The notes under the pieces: generated by a model
The model's database searches: none
Told to the model about the DNA's origin: nothing
What the model saw: the letters and a program-made list of their open reading frames with translations, nothing else
Made by a program: the position numbers and the translations under genes
Part shown: one piece after another, positions 32,472-41,314 of the stretch
Position numbering within the stretch: the stretch's first letter is position 1
How the letters are laid out: every line of letters starts with the position of its first letter
NCBI RefSeq assembly: GCF_900218015.1
Contig: NZ_UFQQ01000006.1
Coordinates: forward strand, 182,811-246,810
Length of the DNA stretch: 64,000 bases
Source of the DNA: Rhodopseudomonas pentothenatexigens
GTDB taxonomy: Bacteria; Pseudomonadota; Alphaproteobacteria; Rhizobiales; Xanthobacteraceae
Direction: 5' to 3'

Positions 32472-33479
32472 CTAATTCCTGCGGAAGATCATGTTGTAGA
32501 CCATGACCTTTCCATGTGCGCGGCCGACATTGCCAGCCACATTTTCATCGCGCGTGAGGCCACATGAGCCGAGTGCACGTGAAATGTCGGATACTTCCGC
32601 GCTGTCGTTGAGGTCGAGTTCGACCAGCACTGACCGGCATTCAGGGTTTGCAAACGTCTTGAGGCCACCGGCGATGACGGCACGCTCGAGGCCGTCGACG
32701 TCGATCTTCACATAGTTTGGAACGGCCAACCCGAACAATTCGCACGCTGAATCGACGGAAATTCCGATGGCACCTTGGAGATAGGCCGCTTCGAAGCGGT
32801 GCCCGGTATAGTCGATGTCGGTGTTGAAGGTGTGTAGCGCTGCGCCGGGAAGGGACTCACGCATGTGCATTTCTGCGATCGTGCATTTGTCGTCGATCGC
32901 GACAGCAAGAGCTCGGACGTTCTTATCCGCCCCGTTAGCAACAACGTTGCGATTGAGCACGAGGTAGTTTTCTGCGCTTGGTTCAAAGGACGTAACGTAG
33001 CAGCCGCGCATGATTGCAGCGTATAGCGAGAAACTGCCGATGTTTGCGCCAATGTCCCAGAACCGGGAGCCGCGCTCGAAACTATCGATCCACGCAATCG
33101 TTCCGGGTTCTTTGATAAGCGTTCCGCCCGCCCGCTCCCAGGTCAAATCATTCGGGCATTCAAACAGAATTCGACAGTTCCTGTGGTGAAGCACGCGGTG
33201 TCGGGTCGAGAGGACGAAGCTGAAGCCATTATGCGTGACCCAAGGAGAGGGCTGTGACCAGTAGAGCGAGTCGCCGCGTTTGAATTTCGAAGCGAAGTGC
33301 GCGTTGACGAAGTCAAAGACCTCGAGTTCGTTCTGATAGTCGTTGAGCGCGACAAAGGCGTGTCCGTCCGAATCGCGCAAATCCCCGCGTGTGACGGCCT
33401 CGATCGCGGCGAGCACTTCCGGCGAACATCGAAAACCCTCGTAGTCCGACAGGGTGTAGGGGGCGAGGTTGACGGTCAT
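32472..33479 (-). CDS. FkbM-family SAM methyltransferase
   Basis: A 335-residue enzyme. SAM motif I is FWDIGANIGSFSLYAAIM, motif II region is CYVTSFEPSAENYLVLNRNV, and the FkbM-type NYVKIDVDGLERAVIAGGL follows. FkbM enzymes O-methylate sugars or polyketides. The gene converges on the DUF2793 gene with a 4-base gap and is AT-richer than its neighbours, so it was probably acquired separately. Methylation of surface sugar, which could hide a phage or GTA receptor, is possible but unproven. Confidence 0.88.
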   Translation of the reverse strand: MTVNLAPYTLSDYEGFRCSPEVLAAIEAVTRGDLRDSDGHAFVALNDYQNELEVFDFVNAHFASKFKRGDSLYWSQPSPWVTHNGFSFVLSTRHRVLHHRNCRILFECPNDLTWERAGGTLIKEPGTIAWIDSFERGSRFWDIGANIGSFSLYAAIMRGCYVTSFEPSAENYLVLNRNVVANGADKNVRALAVAIDDKCTIAEMHMRESLPGAALHTFNTDIDYTGHRFEAAYLQGAIGISVDSACELFGLAVPNYVKIDVDGLERAVIAGGLKTFANPECRSVLVELDLNDSAEVSDISRALGSCGLTRDENVAGNVGRAHGKVMVYNMIFRRN

Positions 33480-33635
33480 CTAAAGAGTTCCCTTGCACGT
33501 CGCGCAGTGACGTCCGTGCGGTTGGTCGTCACGCAGTGATTACTTACCGCAAGCGGTGCAGCCAGCTTGGCTGATCGCTCATTCGTGACCTCCACGAGGC
33601 GTATACCAGACTTCCCCAACATCAGGATCGCACTC

Positions 33636-34415
33636 ATGACCAGATCGTCTTTCGGCGAGCTGTTGGTCCGGCTGTGGCCCAACGGCGATCAGAAGATTCC
33701 GGGATTGCGCGCCGGCATCGCCGCGGCCGCGCCGGAGGTGTTCGTGCGTTTCGGCATCACCACGCCCGGCCTCGTCGCTCATGTCATGGCGCAGATCAGC
33801 CACGAATGCGGGGCGGGGCGCGATGTGGTCGAAAACCTAAACTACACGCCGGCGCGGATGCTGCAGGTGTGGCCGTCACGGTTTCCCACGCTGGCCAGCG
33901 CCGCGCCCTACGCGCACGACCCGCGGGCGCTTGCCAACAAGGTCTATAACGGCCGTATGGGCAACGCAACCGGCTCCGACGACGGCTGGATCTTCCGCGG
34001 CCGCGGCGCGGCGCAGACCACCGGGCGCGAGGGCTATGCCCGGCTAGCCAAAGCGACCGGCCTCGACGTGGTGAGCGATCCCGATCTGCTGCTCGATCCA
34101 CGCTACTTCCTGCTGTGCGGCGTCGCCGATTTCGTCGCCTGCGGCTGCCTGCCGTTCGCGCGCGCCGACGACGTCGTTGGCGTCACCCGGCGGCTGAACG
34201 GCGGCACCATCGGCCTCGCCGCACGCAAGGCCTGGCTGGCGAAATGGAAGGCCGCGCTCGGCGAGGCGCCGTTGGTGATCGCCTCGCCGCCGCTCGTGCC
34301 CGAACCGCCGGCGGCCGGGCCGCCCGCGCGGCCGCCCGCATCGCCGATGCCGCCATCCGCGTCGCGCTGGGCGCAACTCGTCGCCGCGGTGGCCGCGGCC
34401 TTCAAGAGGAGCTGA
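33636..34415 (+). CDS. GH19-like endolysin (peptidoglycan hydrolase)
   Basis: A 259-residue lytic enzyme. The glycoside hydrolase 19 core shows the catalytic Glu in MAQISHECGAGRDVVENLNY, then TPARMLQVWPSRFPT and GWIFRGRGAAQTTGREGYAR. The C-terminal 60 residues are a Pro/Ala linker and a hydrophobic tail. The ATG at 33636 has AGGA upstream; the in-frame start at 33567 adds unrelated residues. It would release particles by breaking the cell wall, together with the holin that follows 2 bases later. Confidence 0.88.
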   Translation: MTRSSFGELLVRLWPNGDQKIPGLRAGIAAAAPEVFVRFGITTPGLVAHVMAQISHECGAGRDVVENLNYTPARMLQVWPSRFPTLASAAPYAHDPRALANKVYNGRMGNATGSDDGWIFRGRGAAQTTGREGYARLAKATGLDVVSDPDLLLDPRYFLLCGVADFVACGCLPFARADDVVGVTRRLNGGTIGLAARKAWLAKWKAALGEAPLVIASPPLVPEPPAAGPPARPPASPMPPSASRWAQLVAAVAAAFKRS

Positions 34416-34417
34416 CC

Positions 34418-34990
34418 ATGGACTGGAGCGATCTCGCCAAACAGGTGATTGCGCTCGGCGCGCCGATGCTCGGTACCGCCCTCGGCGGGCCGCTCGGCGG
34501 CGCCGCCGGCAAGGTGCTGTCCGAGGTACTCGGCGCGCCGTCGCCGACCCCGGATGCGGTGCAGGCGTCGCTGCCGCAGGCGGCGCCGGACCGGATCGCC
34601 GAGGCCGAGGCGCGGTGGTGCGAGGCGATCCGCGCCGAGGCGGAGACTCAGCGCATCGCGATCGCCGAAACCCAGGCGACGATCCGCGCCGAGCTCGCCG
34701 CCAGCGATCCGGTGCAGCGCTGGTGGCGGCCGGCCTATGCGTTCGAACTGACCGCCGAATGCGGCGCGCTGTGGACGGTGCTGGTGCACGAATTCTGGAC
34801 CGGCGACGTCGCCACCATCAACGCGCTGGTCGGCGCCACCACGCTCCTGGTCGCCTATTGGGGTTTCCGATTCGGCGTGCTAGGCGTCTATGTCAGCGGC
34901 CGGACCCGCGAAAAGGTCTGCGCCGCCACCGGGCAGGACAACCCGGGCGTGATCGACAGGCTGGTCAAAGCGGTCGTGAAGAAAAAGTAA
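34418..34990 (+). CDS. Holin, 3TM type
   Basis: A 190-residue membrane protein of the Holin_3TM kind. Hydrophobic segments are ALGAPMLGTALGGPLGGAAG, YAFELTAECGALWTVLVHEF and INALVGATTLLVAYWGFRFG. The ARWCEAIRAEAETQRIAIAE coiled part and the PVQRWWRPAYA motif are typical. The basic tail KAVVKKK fits a holin. AGAGGA at about 34405 serves as the ribosome binding site. It closes the phage cluster. Confidence 0.85.
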   Translation: MDWSDLAKQVIALGAPMLGTALGGPLGGAAGKVLSEVLGAPSPTPDAVQASLPQAAPDRIAEAEARWCEAIRAEAETQRIAIAETQATIRAELAASDPVQRWWRPAYAFELTAECGALWTVLVHEFWTGDVATINALVGATTLLVAYWGFRFGVLGVYVSGRTREKVCAATGQDNPGVIDRLVKAVVKKK

Positions 34991-35142
34991 TCCGGCGCGC
35001 GCGCCGTCGTTCACCGCGCATTCACCCCGCCGCCGCTCATCTTCACAGCCGTTGCGTTCACCGTCGCGGTGATGCCCGTCGCGGTCACTTCCCGTGGTGC
35101 CGTCGGGGTTCGCCGCCCGGGCACAAGCTATCGGAGTCGAAG

Positions 35143-35817
35143 GTGCGTCTGCTCGTCGTCGAAGATGACCCCGATCTCAACCGCCAGCTCACCACCGCGC
35201 TGACCGACGCCGGTTACGTGGTCGACCGCGCCTTCGACGGCGAGGAGGGGCACTTCCTCGGCGACACCGAGCCGTACGACGCGGTGGTGCTCGATATTGG
35301 CCTGCCGAAGATGGACGGCATCTCGGTGCTGGAGGCGTGGCGACGCAACAGCCGCGCGATGCCGGTGCTGATCCTCACCGCGCGCGACCGCTGGAGCGAC
35401 AAGGTGCAGGGCTTCGACGCCGGCGCCGACGACTACGTCGCCAAGCCGTTTCATCTCGAAGAGGTGCTGGCGCGGATCCGGGCGCTGCTGCGGCGGAGCG
35501 CCGGCCATGCCCAGTCCGAACTGAGCTGCGGCCCGGTGGTGCTCGACACCCGCACCGGCCGGGTCAGCGCCAATGGCCATCCGGTCAAGCTGACCAGCCA
35601 TGAATATCGGCTGCTCGCCTATCTGATGCACCATGCCGGCCGGGTGGTGTCGCGCACCGAGCTGGTCGAGCATCTGTACGATCAGGACTTCGACCGCGAC
35701 AGCAATACGATCGAAGTGTTCGTCGGCCGCATCCGCAGGAAGCTCGGCGTCGACATCATCCAGACCGTGCGCGGGCTCGGCTATCTGCTGTCGCCGCCGG
35801 CCGCGGACGCGCATTAG
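35143..35817 (+). CDS. OmpR-type response regulator, PhoP/FeuP-like
   Basis: A 224-residue regulator. Receiver: acidic pair in VVEDDPD (8-9), phospho-acceptor Asp 51 in AVVLDIGLPKMDG, Lys 101 in DYVAKPFHLEE. C-terminal winged helix: LTSHEYRLLAYLMHHAGRVV, DSNTIEVFVGRIRRKLGVDI. The segment FDGEEGHFLGDTEPYDAV closely recalls FeuP/PhoP of rhizobia. It starts with GTG at 35143, behind GGAG. The sensor kinase gene follows after 15 bases. Confidence 0.93.
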   Translation: MRLLVVEDDPDLNRQLTTALTDAGYVVDRAFDGEEGHFLGDTEPYDAVVLDIGLPKMDGISVLEAWRRNSRAMPVLILTARDRWSDKVQGFDAGADDYVAKPFHLEEVLARIRALLRRSAGHAQSELSCGPVVLDTRTGRVSANGHPVKLTSHEYRLLAYLMHHAGRVVSRTELVEHLYDQDFDRDSNTIEVFVGRIRRKLGVDIIQTVRGLGYLLSPPAADAH

Positions 35818-35832
35818 CGCGCCGGCGACGCG

Positions 35833-37224
35833 GTGCCCGTCAAACCAGCCCGCCGCGGCAGTTCGCTCGCCACCCGGCTGTTCCTGTCCGCCACCGCCTG
35901 GGTGGTGGTGATCCTGGCGATCACCGGCATCGTGCTGTCGTCGGTGTATCGCGGCGCCTCGGAGCGCGCGTTCGACCGAAGACTCAATCTCTATCTGCGC
36001 ACCATCATCGCCGAGGTCGCGACCCCCGACGCCACACAGGAGGGGTTCCAGTCGATCGGCGAGCCGCTGTTCGATCTGCCGTTGTCCGGCTGGTATTGGC
36101 AGGTGGTCCGCACCGACGGCGACAAGCCAGAGACCCGCGCCTCGCGGTCGCTGTGGGACCGCAAGCTGCCCAGGCTCGAGGATCAGGGCATCGAGCTCGG
36201 CCCGTCCGGCGTGCGACACGGCTATGTCGCCGGGCCGGAGGGCCAGACGCTGCGCATGGTCGAGCGGCCGGTCGATCTCGGCCTCGACGGCAAGTTCGTC
36301 GTCACCGTCGCCGGCGACGCCACCGAGATCTTCGAAGAGACCCGGACGTTCGACTACTACCTGGCCGGCACCTTCCTGGCGCTGTCGATCGGGCTGGTGC
36401 TGACCACGATCTTCCAGGTGCGGTTCGGCCTGGCGCCGCTGAAACGGATTTCGGATTCGATCGCCGACGTCCGCTCCGGCCGCGCCGAGCGGCTGGAGGG
36501 CCAGTTCCCGGTCGAGATCGCGCCGTTGGCGCGCGAGACCAACGCGCTGATCGAGGCCAATCGCGAGATCGTCGAGCGCGCCCGCACCCATGTCGGCAAT
36601 CTCGCCCACGGCCTCAAGACACCGCTGTCGGTGCTGGTCAACGAGGCCAGCGCGCGGCCCGGCGATCCCTTGGCCGCCAAGGTGATGGAGCAGGCCGAGC
36701 TGATGCGCGGCCAGGTCACCCATCACCTCGAACGGGCCCGGATCGCGGCGCGGCTGACGGTGATCGGCACCGTCACCGAGGTCGAGCCGGTGATCGAGGC
36801 GCTGCGCCGGACCATGGAGAAGATCCACCGCGACCGCGCCATCGCGGTGCGCGCCGAGGTCGCCCCGGGCCTCAAATTCCGCGGCGAGCGCCAGGACCTC
36901 GAGGAGATGGTCGGCAATCTGGTCGACAATGCCTGCAAATGGGCGGCGGAGCGGGTGTTCATCGCCGTGTCCGGGGAGAAAGCCGACGAGCCCGGCGCGC
37001 CGCCGAAGCTGCGGATCGTGGTCGACGACGACGGGATCGGGCTGTCGGCCGAGCAGCGCGCGCTGGTCGCGCGGCGCGGCAAGCGGCTCGACGAGAGCAA
37101 GCCCGGCTCCGGCCTCGGCTTGGCCATTGTGGTCGATCTGGCAGCGCTTTACGGCGGCGAATTGAAGCTCGACAACGCCCCCATCGGGGGACTCAGGGCC
37201 GAGCTGACCCTGCCTGCGGCATAA
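35833..37224 (+). CDS. Sensor histidine kinase, PhoQ/FeuQ-like
   Basis: A 463-residue inner-membrane kinase. TM1 is FLSATAWVVVILAITGIVLS, a periplasmic sensor of about 135 residues follows, then TM2 YLAGTFLALSIGLVLTTIFQ and a HAMP linker (LKRISDSIADVRSG). The phospho-histidine is in HVGNLAHGLKTPLSVLVNEA. ATP-binding boxes are VGNLVDNACKWA, VDDDGIGLS and GSGLGLAIV. It starts with GTG and pairs with the upstream regulator. Confidence 0.93.
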   Translation: MPVKPARRGSSLATRLFLSATAWVVVILAITGIVLSSVYRGASERAFDRRLNLYLRTIIAEVATPDATQEGFQSIGEPLFDLPLSGWYWQVVRTDGDKPETRASRSLWDRKLPRLEDQGIELGPSGVRHGYVAGPEGQTLRMVERPVDLGLDGKFVVTVAGDATEIFEETRTFDYYLAGTFLALSIGLVLTTIFQVRFGLAPLKRISDSIADVRSGRAERLEGQFPVEIAPLARETNALIEANREIVERARTHVGNLAHGLKTPLSVLVNEASARPGDPLAAKVMEQAELMRGQVTHHLERARIAARLTVIGTVTEVEPVIEALRRTMEKIHRDRAIAVRAEVAPGLKFRGERQDLEEMVGNLVDNACKWAAERVFIAVSGEKADEPGAPPKLRIVVDDDGIGLSAEQRALVARRGKRLDESKPGSGLGLAIVVDLAALYGGELKLDNAPIGGLRAELTLPAA

Positions 37225-37319
37225 CGTGCCGGCCGCTGCCACAGCGTCGCCAGATTTGCATCTTGTTTTCCTTAACGGTTATGGGTGTAGGCTGAACGCC
37301 TTCGGGGAGCCGTTTGGGG

Positions 37320-37784
37320 ATGACCATGACGTCTTGGGCGGGGAAGCCGCTGTTGCTGCTCGCCGGCGCGCTGGCGCTGGCCGGATGCGACCGCACGTCC
37401 GGGCTGGTCGCCCGGGTGGATTCCTTCACCAGCACCGCGACCTCTGATTTCGGCCGCAACGACGGCAGCGCCGCGGTCGACGCCGCCGCGATGGGCGGCC
37501 TGATCGGTCCGAAGATCGGCGCGCTGCTCAATGCCGAAGACCGCCGGCTGGCCTATGCGGCCGAGCTCGACGCGCTGGATCGCGGCGAATCCGGCGCGCC
37601 TGTGGCGTGGAAGAACGCCGCCTCCGGCCGCTACGGCAATATCGTGCCGGGACCCGCCTATCTGAAGCAGGGCGCGACCTGCCGCGGCTTCTCGCACGCG
37701 GTGACGATCGGCCAGCAGATCGAGATCTCCCGCGGCACCGCCTGCCGCGCCCATGACGGCGCGCCCTGGACCGCGCAGAGCTGA
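37320..37784 (+). CDS. Small outer-membrane-type lipoprotein
   Basis: A 154-residue protein with a lipobox LAGC (Cys 23). The mature part resembles the 17-kDa surface antigen/RT0821-Lpp0805 group: GGLIGPKIGALLNAEDRRLA, then YAAELDALDRGESGAPVAWK, SGRYGNIVPGP and TCRGFSHAVTIGQQIE. It may be a small periplasmic envelope protein. Located between the two-component pair and an unknown gene; GGGGA stands before the start. ATG at 37326 is an alternative start. Confidence 0.8.
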   Translation: MTMTSWAGKPLLLLAGALALAGCDRTSGLVARVDSFTSTATSDFGRNDGSAAVDAAAMGGLIGPKIGALLNAEDRRLAYAAELDALDRGESGAPVAWKNAASGRYGNIVPGPAYLKQGATCRGFSHAVTIGQQIEISRGTACRAHDGAPWTAQS

Positions 37785-37801
37785 GCGGCATTCGCGCGCC
37801 G

Positions 37802-37830
37802 CGCGCTGGAAGCCGAAAGTTTCCAGCGCG
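37802..37830 (+). terminator. Hairpin after the lipoprotein gene
   Basis: CGCGCTGGAA at 37802-37811 pairs with TTCCAGCGCG at 37821-37830 across a 9-base loop. It lies 18 bases after the lipoprotein stop and is a plausible terminator for the regulator-kinase-lipoprotein group. Confidence 0.6.
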
Positions 37831-38005
37831 TTACCGCCATGAGCCGCAGTTGCGGCAGAGCGTGAATCCGCCGGCGCAAGCGTCCCCCTCAACCCCTTCT
37901 TAACATCGCCGTGGCTATCTCTGGGGGGAGCGCCGTGGCGCGACCGGCACCTTGCGAGCGGTGCGCGATTCCACGCGTGCGAACAGCCTGCAACCCCTTG
38001 GGCGC

Positions 38006-39409
38006 ATGAGCCAGACACCGACCGAAAAGCTGCGGGACTATCTGTCCCAGCTCCCGCCGCAGTCCCAGGCGCTGCTGATGCGGGAATTCGAGCGTGCTCT
38101 GGAGCGCGGCGACGACGTCGCGGTGGCGAGCTTCGTGCTGGAGGAGCTGCGCAAGATCGTTCGCGGCGCCGAAGACGACAACCGGCCGCGCAGCGACGAT
38201 CCGGCGCGGCTGATGTTCCGGGTGCTGGAACCGTTCCTGATCGATCCCAAGGAGACGCCGCGGCCGGGGCAGATCCGGCGCTCGTCGCTGACCTCGGTGT
38301 GGCAGTGGCTCGAGCGCGACGGCATGCCGGACCAGATCCGGGAATTCGAGGCGGCGCTGATCGGCCTGCGCAACGCGCCGGCGTCCCAGGTCGAACAGCT
38401 GGTCCGCAAGCTGCAGCAGGCGGCCGCCGCGGCGATCGACAAGCTGATCAATCCGGAGCCGGGGGTCGATCGCCAGCGCTCGATGTCGCGGGTCGGACCG
38501 CCGTCGGCGGTCGAGGATCTGGCGCCGATCGGCGCGGTGCTGAAGAACCGCGACGCCATCGACACCTTCAACGGCAAGCTGTCGAGCAATCTGCGGGTGT
38601 TCGGCGACAGCCAGGTCAATTCGATGATCGCCGCACTCAACGTGCCGGCGCTGCAGACGCCGATCCTGCTGCCATTCGCGCTGACGCTGATCCTCGATCA
38701 CCTCAACCAGCCGTGGCAGATCGTCCGGATGGCGATCAAGGTCGCCGGCTCCGACGACGAGATCAAGGTCGCGGCCACGCCCTACGGCGTCGCCGTCACC
38801 ATGGCGATCCAGGATCTGGCGCGGCTCACCGCGGATCTGCGCGAGGAAATCCGCCGCGGCCACTACGGCAACGTCGCCGAGAACCTCAAGGTGATCCACG
38901 ACGGCGTCCGCGGCCTGCGCACCGAGCTCGACATCCGCAGCGATTCGACCTGGGGCAAGCAGCTCGCCGCGATCCGCGTCGACATCTCCAACGCGGTGAA
39001 GTCGGAGATCGAGAGCGTGCCCGGCCGGGTGCGCCGGCTGCTGCGCCAGCGCCCGGACAAGGACATCGCCAGCGGCGCCAGGCTGGACCAGATCGAGGTC
39101 GACGAGGCCGCGGCGCTGATCGATTTCGTCGCGGTGTGCCGCACCTATGCCAGCGAACTGGCGATCAACGAAGTGACGCAGCGGACCTATTCCGAGCTGC
39201 AGCAATATGTCGAGAAATCCACCGAGGCGCTGGTGCAGTCGCTGCGCGGCTCCGATCCGCGGGTCAAGCCGTTCCGCCACCAGCAGGCCGAGGCCGCGAT
39301 CCGGTTCTGCGAGGTGCTGTTCGGCCACGACTACGCCTCGCTGATGAAGCGGGCGGCGGAAAGCGCCATGGTTGTGGTGGAACGCAAGCCGGCGGCGCGG
39401 GCGGGCTGA
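38006..39409 (+). CDS. Conserved protein of unknown function
   Basis: A 467-residue, mostly helical cytoplasmic protein. Start MSQTPTEKLRDYLSQLPPQS, followed by LLMREFERALERGDDVAVAS and a long helical body (LAPIGAVLKNRDAIDTFNGK, VNSMIAALNVPALQTPILLP). No catalytic motif or membrane segment is seen. The ATG at 38006 starts the sequence I would expect for homologues in related bacteria. It precedes the cytochrome c maturation operon but an FNR/FixK box and 160 bases separate them. Confidence 0.7.
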   Translation: MSQTPTEKLRDYLSQLPPQSQALLMREFERALERGDDVAVASFVLEELRKIVRGAEDDNRPRSDDPARLMFRVLEPFLIDPKETPRPGQIRRSSLTSVWQWLERDGMPDQIREFEAALIGLRNAPASQVEQLVRKLQQAAAAAIDKLINPEPGVDRQRSMSRVGPPSAVEDLAPIGAVLKNRDAIDTFNGKLSSNLRVFGDSQVNSMIAALNVPALQTPILLPFALTLILDHLNQPWQIVRMAIKVAGSDDEIKVAATPYGVAVTMAIQDLARLTADLREEIRRGHYGNVAENLKVIHDGVRGLRTELDIRSDSTWGKQLAAIRVDISNAVKSEIESVPGRVRRLLRQRPDKDIASGARLDQIEVDEAAALIDFVAVCRTYASELAINEVTQRTYSELQQYVEKSTEALVQSLRGSDPRVKPFRHQQAEAAIRFCEVLFGHDYASLMKRAAESAMVVVERKPAARAG

Positions 39410-39418
39410 GCTCCCCCT

Positions 39419-39432
39419 TTGATTCAAATCAA
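39419..39432 (+). promoter_or_regulatory. FNR/FixK box upstream of ccmI
   Basis: TTGAT-TCAA-ATCAA is a perfect match to the FNR/FixK consensus TTGAT-N4-ATCAA, 140 bases upstream of the ccmI start. It suggests low-oxygen activation of cytochrome c maturation by a FixK or AadR type regulator. Confidence 0.8.
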
Positions 39433-39572
39433 GTTTCATCCCCTGCGGCGGCTTATCCGGTGCCGCAAATGTCAATTGCGGCTATCGTCCGACCATGGTG
39501 TAACCCGCCCGGATTTTCGACCCGCCGGGCCGGTGCCGCGGCCGCATAGTCTTCACCCGGAATCTCGCTCGA

Positions 39573-40679
39573 ATGGCGCTTTGGTTTGTGTTCGCGATGA
39601 TGACGGCCGTGGCGGTGTTCGCCGTGCTGTGGCCGCTCGGGCGTAGCGTCAAGGCGCAGCAGGACGGCAGCGAGGCGGCGGTCTACAAGGACCAGCTCGC
39701 CGAGGTCGACCGTGACGCCGCGATCGGACTGATCGGCCCGTCCGAAGCCTCCGCCGCCAAGGTCGAGATCGGCCGCCGGCTGCTCGCCAGCGCGGATGCG
39801 GAGCGCAGCGTGCCGAGCACCACCCGCCGCGGGATGCGCCGCGCGGTCGCGGTGCTGGCGCTGATCGGGCTGCCGGTGCTCGCGGCGGCGGTGTATCTGC
39901 CGCTCGGCTCGCCGACGCTGCCGGACGAGCCGCTGGCGGCGCGGGCCAAAGCCCCGGCGACCACGCAGCCGCTCGACAATCTGGTAGCGCAGGTCGAGGC
40001 GCATCTGGAGAAGAACCCGGCCGACGGCCGCGGCTGGACCGTGCTGGCGCCGGTGCTGGCCAAGACCGGCCGGTTCGACGACGCGGCGCGGGCCTATCGC
40101 AATGCGATCACTTACGCCGGCGAGACCGCCGAGCGCCGCGCCGATCTCGGCGAGGTGCTGACCTCGGCGGCGGGCGGGGTAGTCACCGCCGACGCCAAGA
40201 CCGAATTCGAGCGCGCCGTCGCGCTCAACCCGGATGATGCCAAGGCGCGCTACTTCCTCGGCCTCGCCGCCGAGCAGGACGGCCGGCCGAAGGACGCCGC
40301 GACGATCTGGCGGGCGATGCTTGAGAAGGCGCCGGCCGATGCGCCGTGGCGGCCGATGCTGCAGGCCGAACTCGCCCGCGTCGACGGCACCGCCAAGCAG
40401 CCGGCGCTGCCGGAGGGCGCGGCCGCGGCGGTGCAGAACATGAGCGAGGCCGAGCGCGCCGCGATGATCCAGGGCATGGTCGCCAAGCTCGCCGCGAGGC
40501 TCAAGCAGAACGGCGACGACGTCGACGGCTGGCTGCGGCTGGTGCGCGCCTATATGGTGCTCGGCGACGGCGACAAGGCCAAAACCGCGCAGACCGAGGC
40601 GCGTCAGGCGCTGGCCGACAAGCCGGACCGGCTGAAGCAGCTCAACGACGGCTTCAAGAGCCTCGGGCTCGACGGCTGA
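39573..40679 (+). CDS. ccmI: Cytochrome c maturation protein CcmI (CycH)
   Basis: A 368-residue membrane protein that holds apocytochrome c for haem attachment. Start LWFVFAMMTAVAVFAVLWPL is the first membrane helix; GMRRAVAVLALIGLPVLAAA is the second. The Ccm family text QDGSEAAVYKDQLAEVDRDA lies between them, and the periplasmic TPR-like part carries NPADGRGWTVLAPVLAKTGR and YRNAITYAGETAERRADLGE. It is the first gene of ccmI-E-F-H. Confidence 0.93.
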   Translation: MALWFVFAMMTAVAVFAVLWPLGRSVKAQQDGSEAAVYKDQLAEVDRDAAIGLIGPSEASAAKVEIGRRLLASADAERSVPSTTRRGMRRAVAVLALIGLPVLAAAVYLPLGSPTLPDEPLAARAKAPATTQPLDNLVAQVEAHLEKNPADGRGWTVLAPVLAKTGRFDDAARAYRNAITYAGETAERRADLGEVLTSAAGGVVTADAKTEFERAVALNPDDAKARYFLGLAAEQDGRPKDAATIWRAMLEKAPADAPWRPMLQAELARVDGTAKQPALPEGAAAAVQNMSEAERAAMIQGMVAKLAARLKQNGDDVDGWLRLVRAYMVLGDGDKAKTAQTEARQALADKPDRLKQLNDGFKSLGLDG

Positions 40680-40733
40680 CGATGGCGGCACGAACGATGT
40701 GGTTTTTCGACATCTTCGTCAGACACAGACTTT

Positions 40734-40759
40734 CGAGCGACGCCGCGAAGCGTCGCTCG
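40734..40759 (+). repeat. Hairpin between ccmI and ccmE
   Basis: CGAGCGACG at 40734-40742 pairs with CGTCGCTCG at 40751-40759 across an 8-base loop. It may set mRNA levels within the operon or be a REP-type unit. Confidence 0.5.
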
Positions 40760-40795
40760 TGAACATCCGGTAGCGAACGCCGAGGCGAATGGACC

Positions 40796-41314
40796 ATGAC
40801 GCGTAAACAGCGGCGGTTGATGATGATCGGGGGCGCCGGGGTGGTGCTCATCGTCGCGGTTGGGCTGGTGCTCAACGCGATGCGCGACTCCATCGTGTTC
40901 TTCTCGACGCCGAAGATGGTGGCGGAGCAGCACATCGCCGCCGGCAAGCGGTTCCGGCTCGGCGGCGTGGTCGAGCCCGGCTCGCTGCAGCGCGGCGAGC
41001 AGCTCAGGGTGTCGTTCAAGGTCACCGACGGCAACGCGACGCTGCCGGTCGCCTACAAGGGCATCTTGCCCGACCTGTTCCGCGAAGGGCAGGGCGTGAT
41101 CGCCGAAGGCGCGCTCGACAGCGCAGGCGTGTTCGAAGCCGACACCGTGCTGGCCAAGCACGACGAGAACTACATGCCGAAGGAAGTCGCCGACGCCTTG
41201 AAGAAGGACGGCCACTGGAAGGACGACTACGGCAAGACCGCGCCCGGCCAGAGCCCGGCCGGTGCGACCACGGCGGGACAGACCTCCGCCAACGCGGCGG
41301 AGGGCCGGCGATGA
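40796..41314 (+). CDS. ccmE: Haem chaperone CcmE (CycJ)
   Basis: A 172-residue periplasmic haem carrier with one N-terminal membrane helix ([19 protein letters not shown]). The covalent haem site is His 122 in [17 protein letters not shown], the exact H-D-E-x-Y motif. Upstream [15 protein letters not shown] and [20 protein letters not shown] are family hallmarks. Its stop overlaps the ccmF start (ATGA at 41311). Confidence 0.96.
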   Translation: MTRKQRRLMMIGGAGVVLIVAVGLVLNAMRDSIVFFSTPKMVAEQHIAAGKRFRLGGVVEPGSLQRGEQLRVSFKVTDGNATLPVAYKGILPDLFREGQGVIAEGALDSAGVFEADTVLAKHDENYMPKEVADALKKDGHWKDDYGKTAPGQSPAGATTAGQTSANAAEGRR

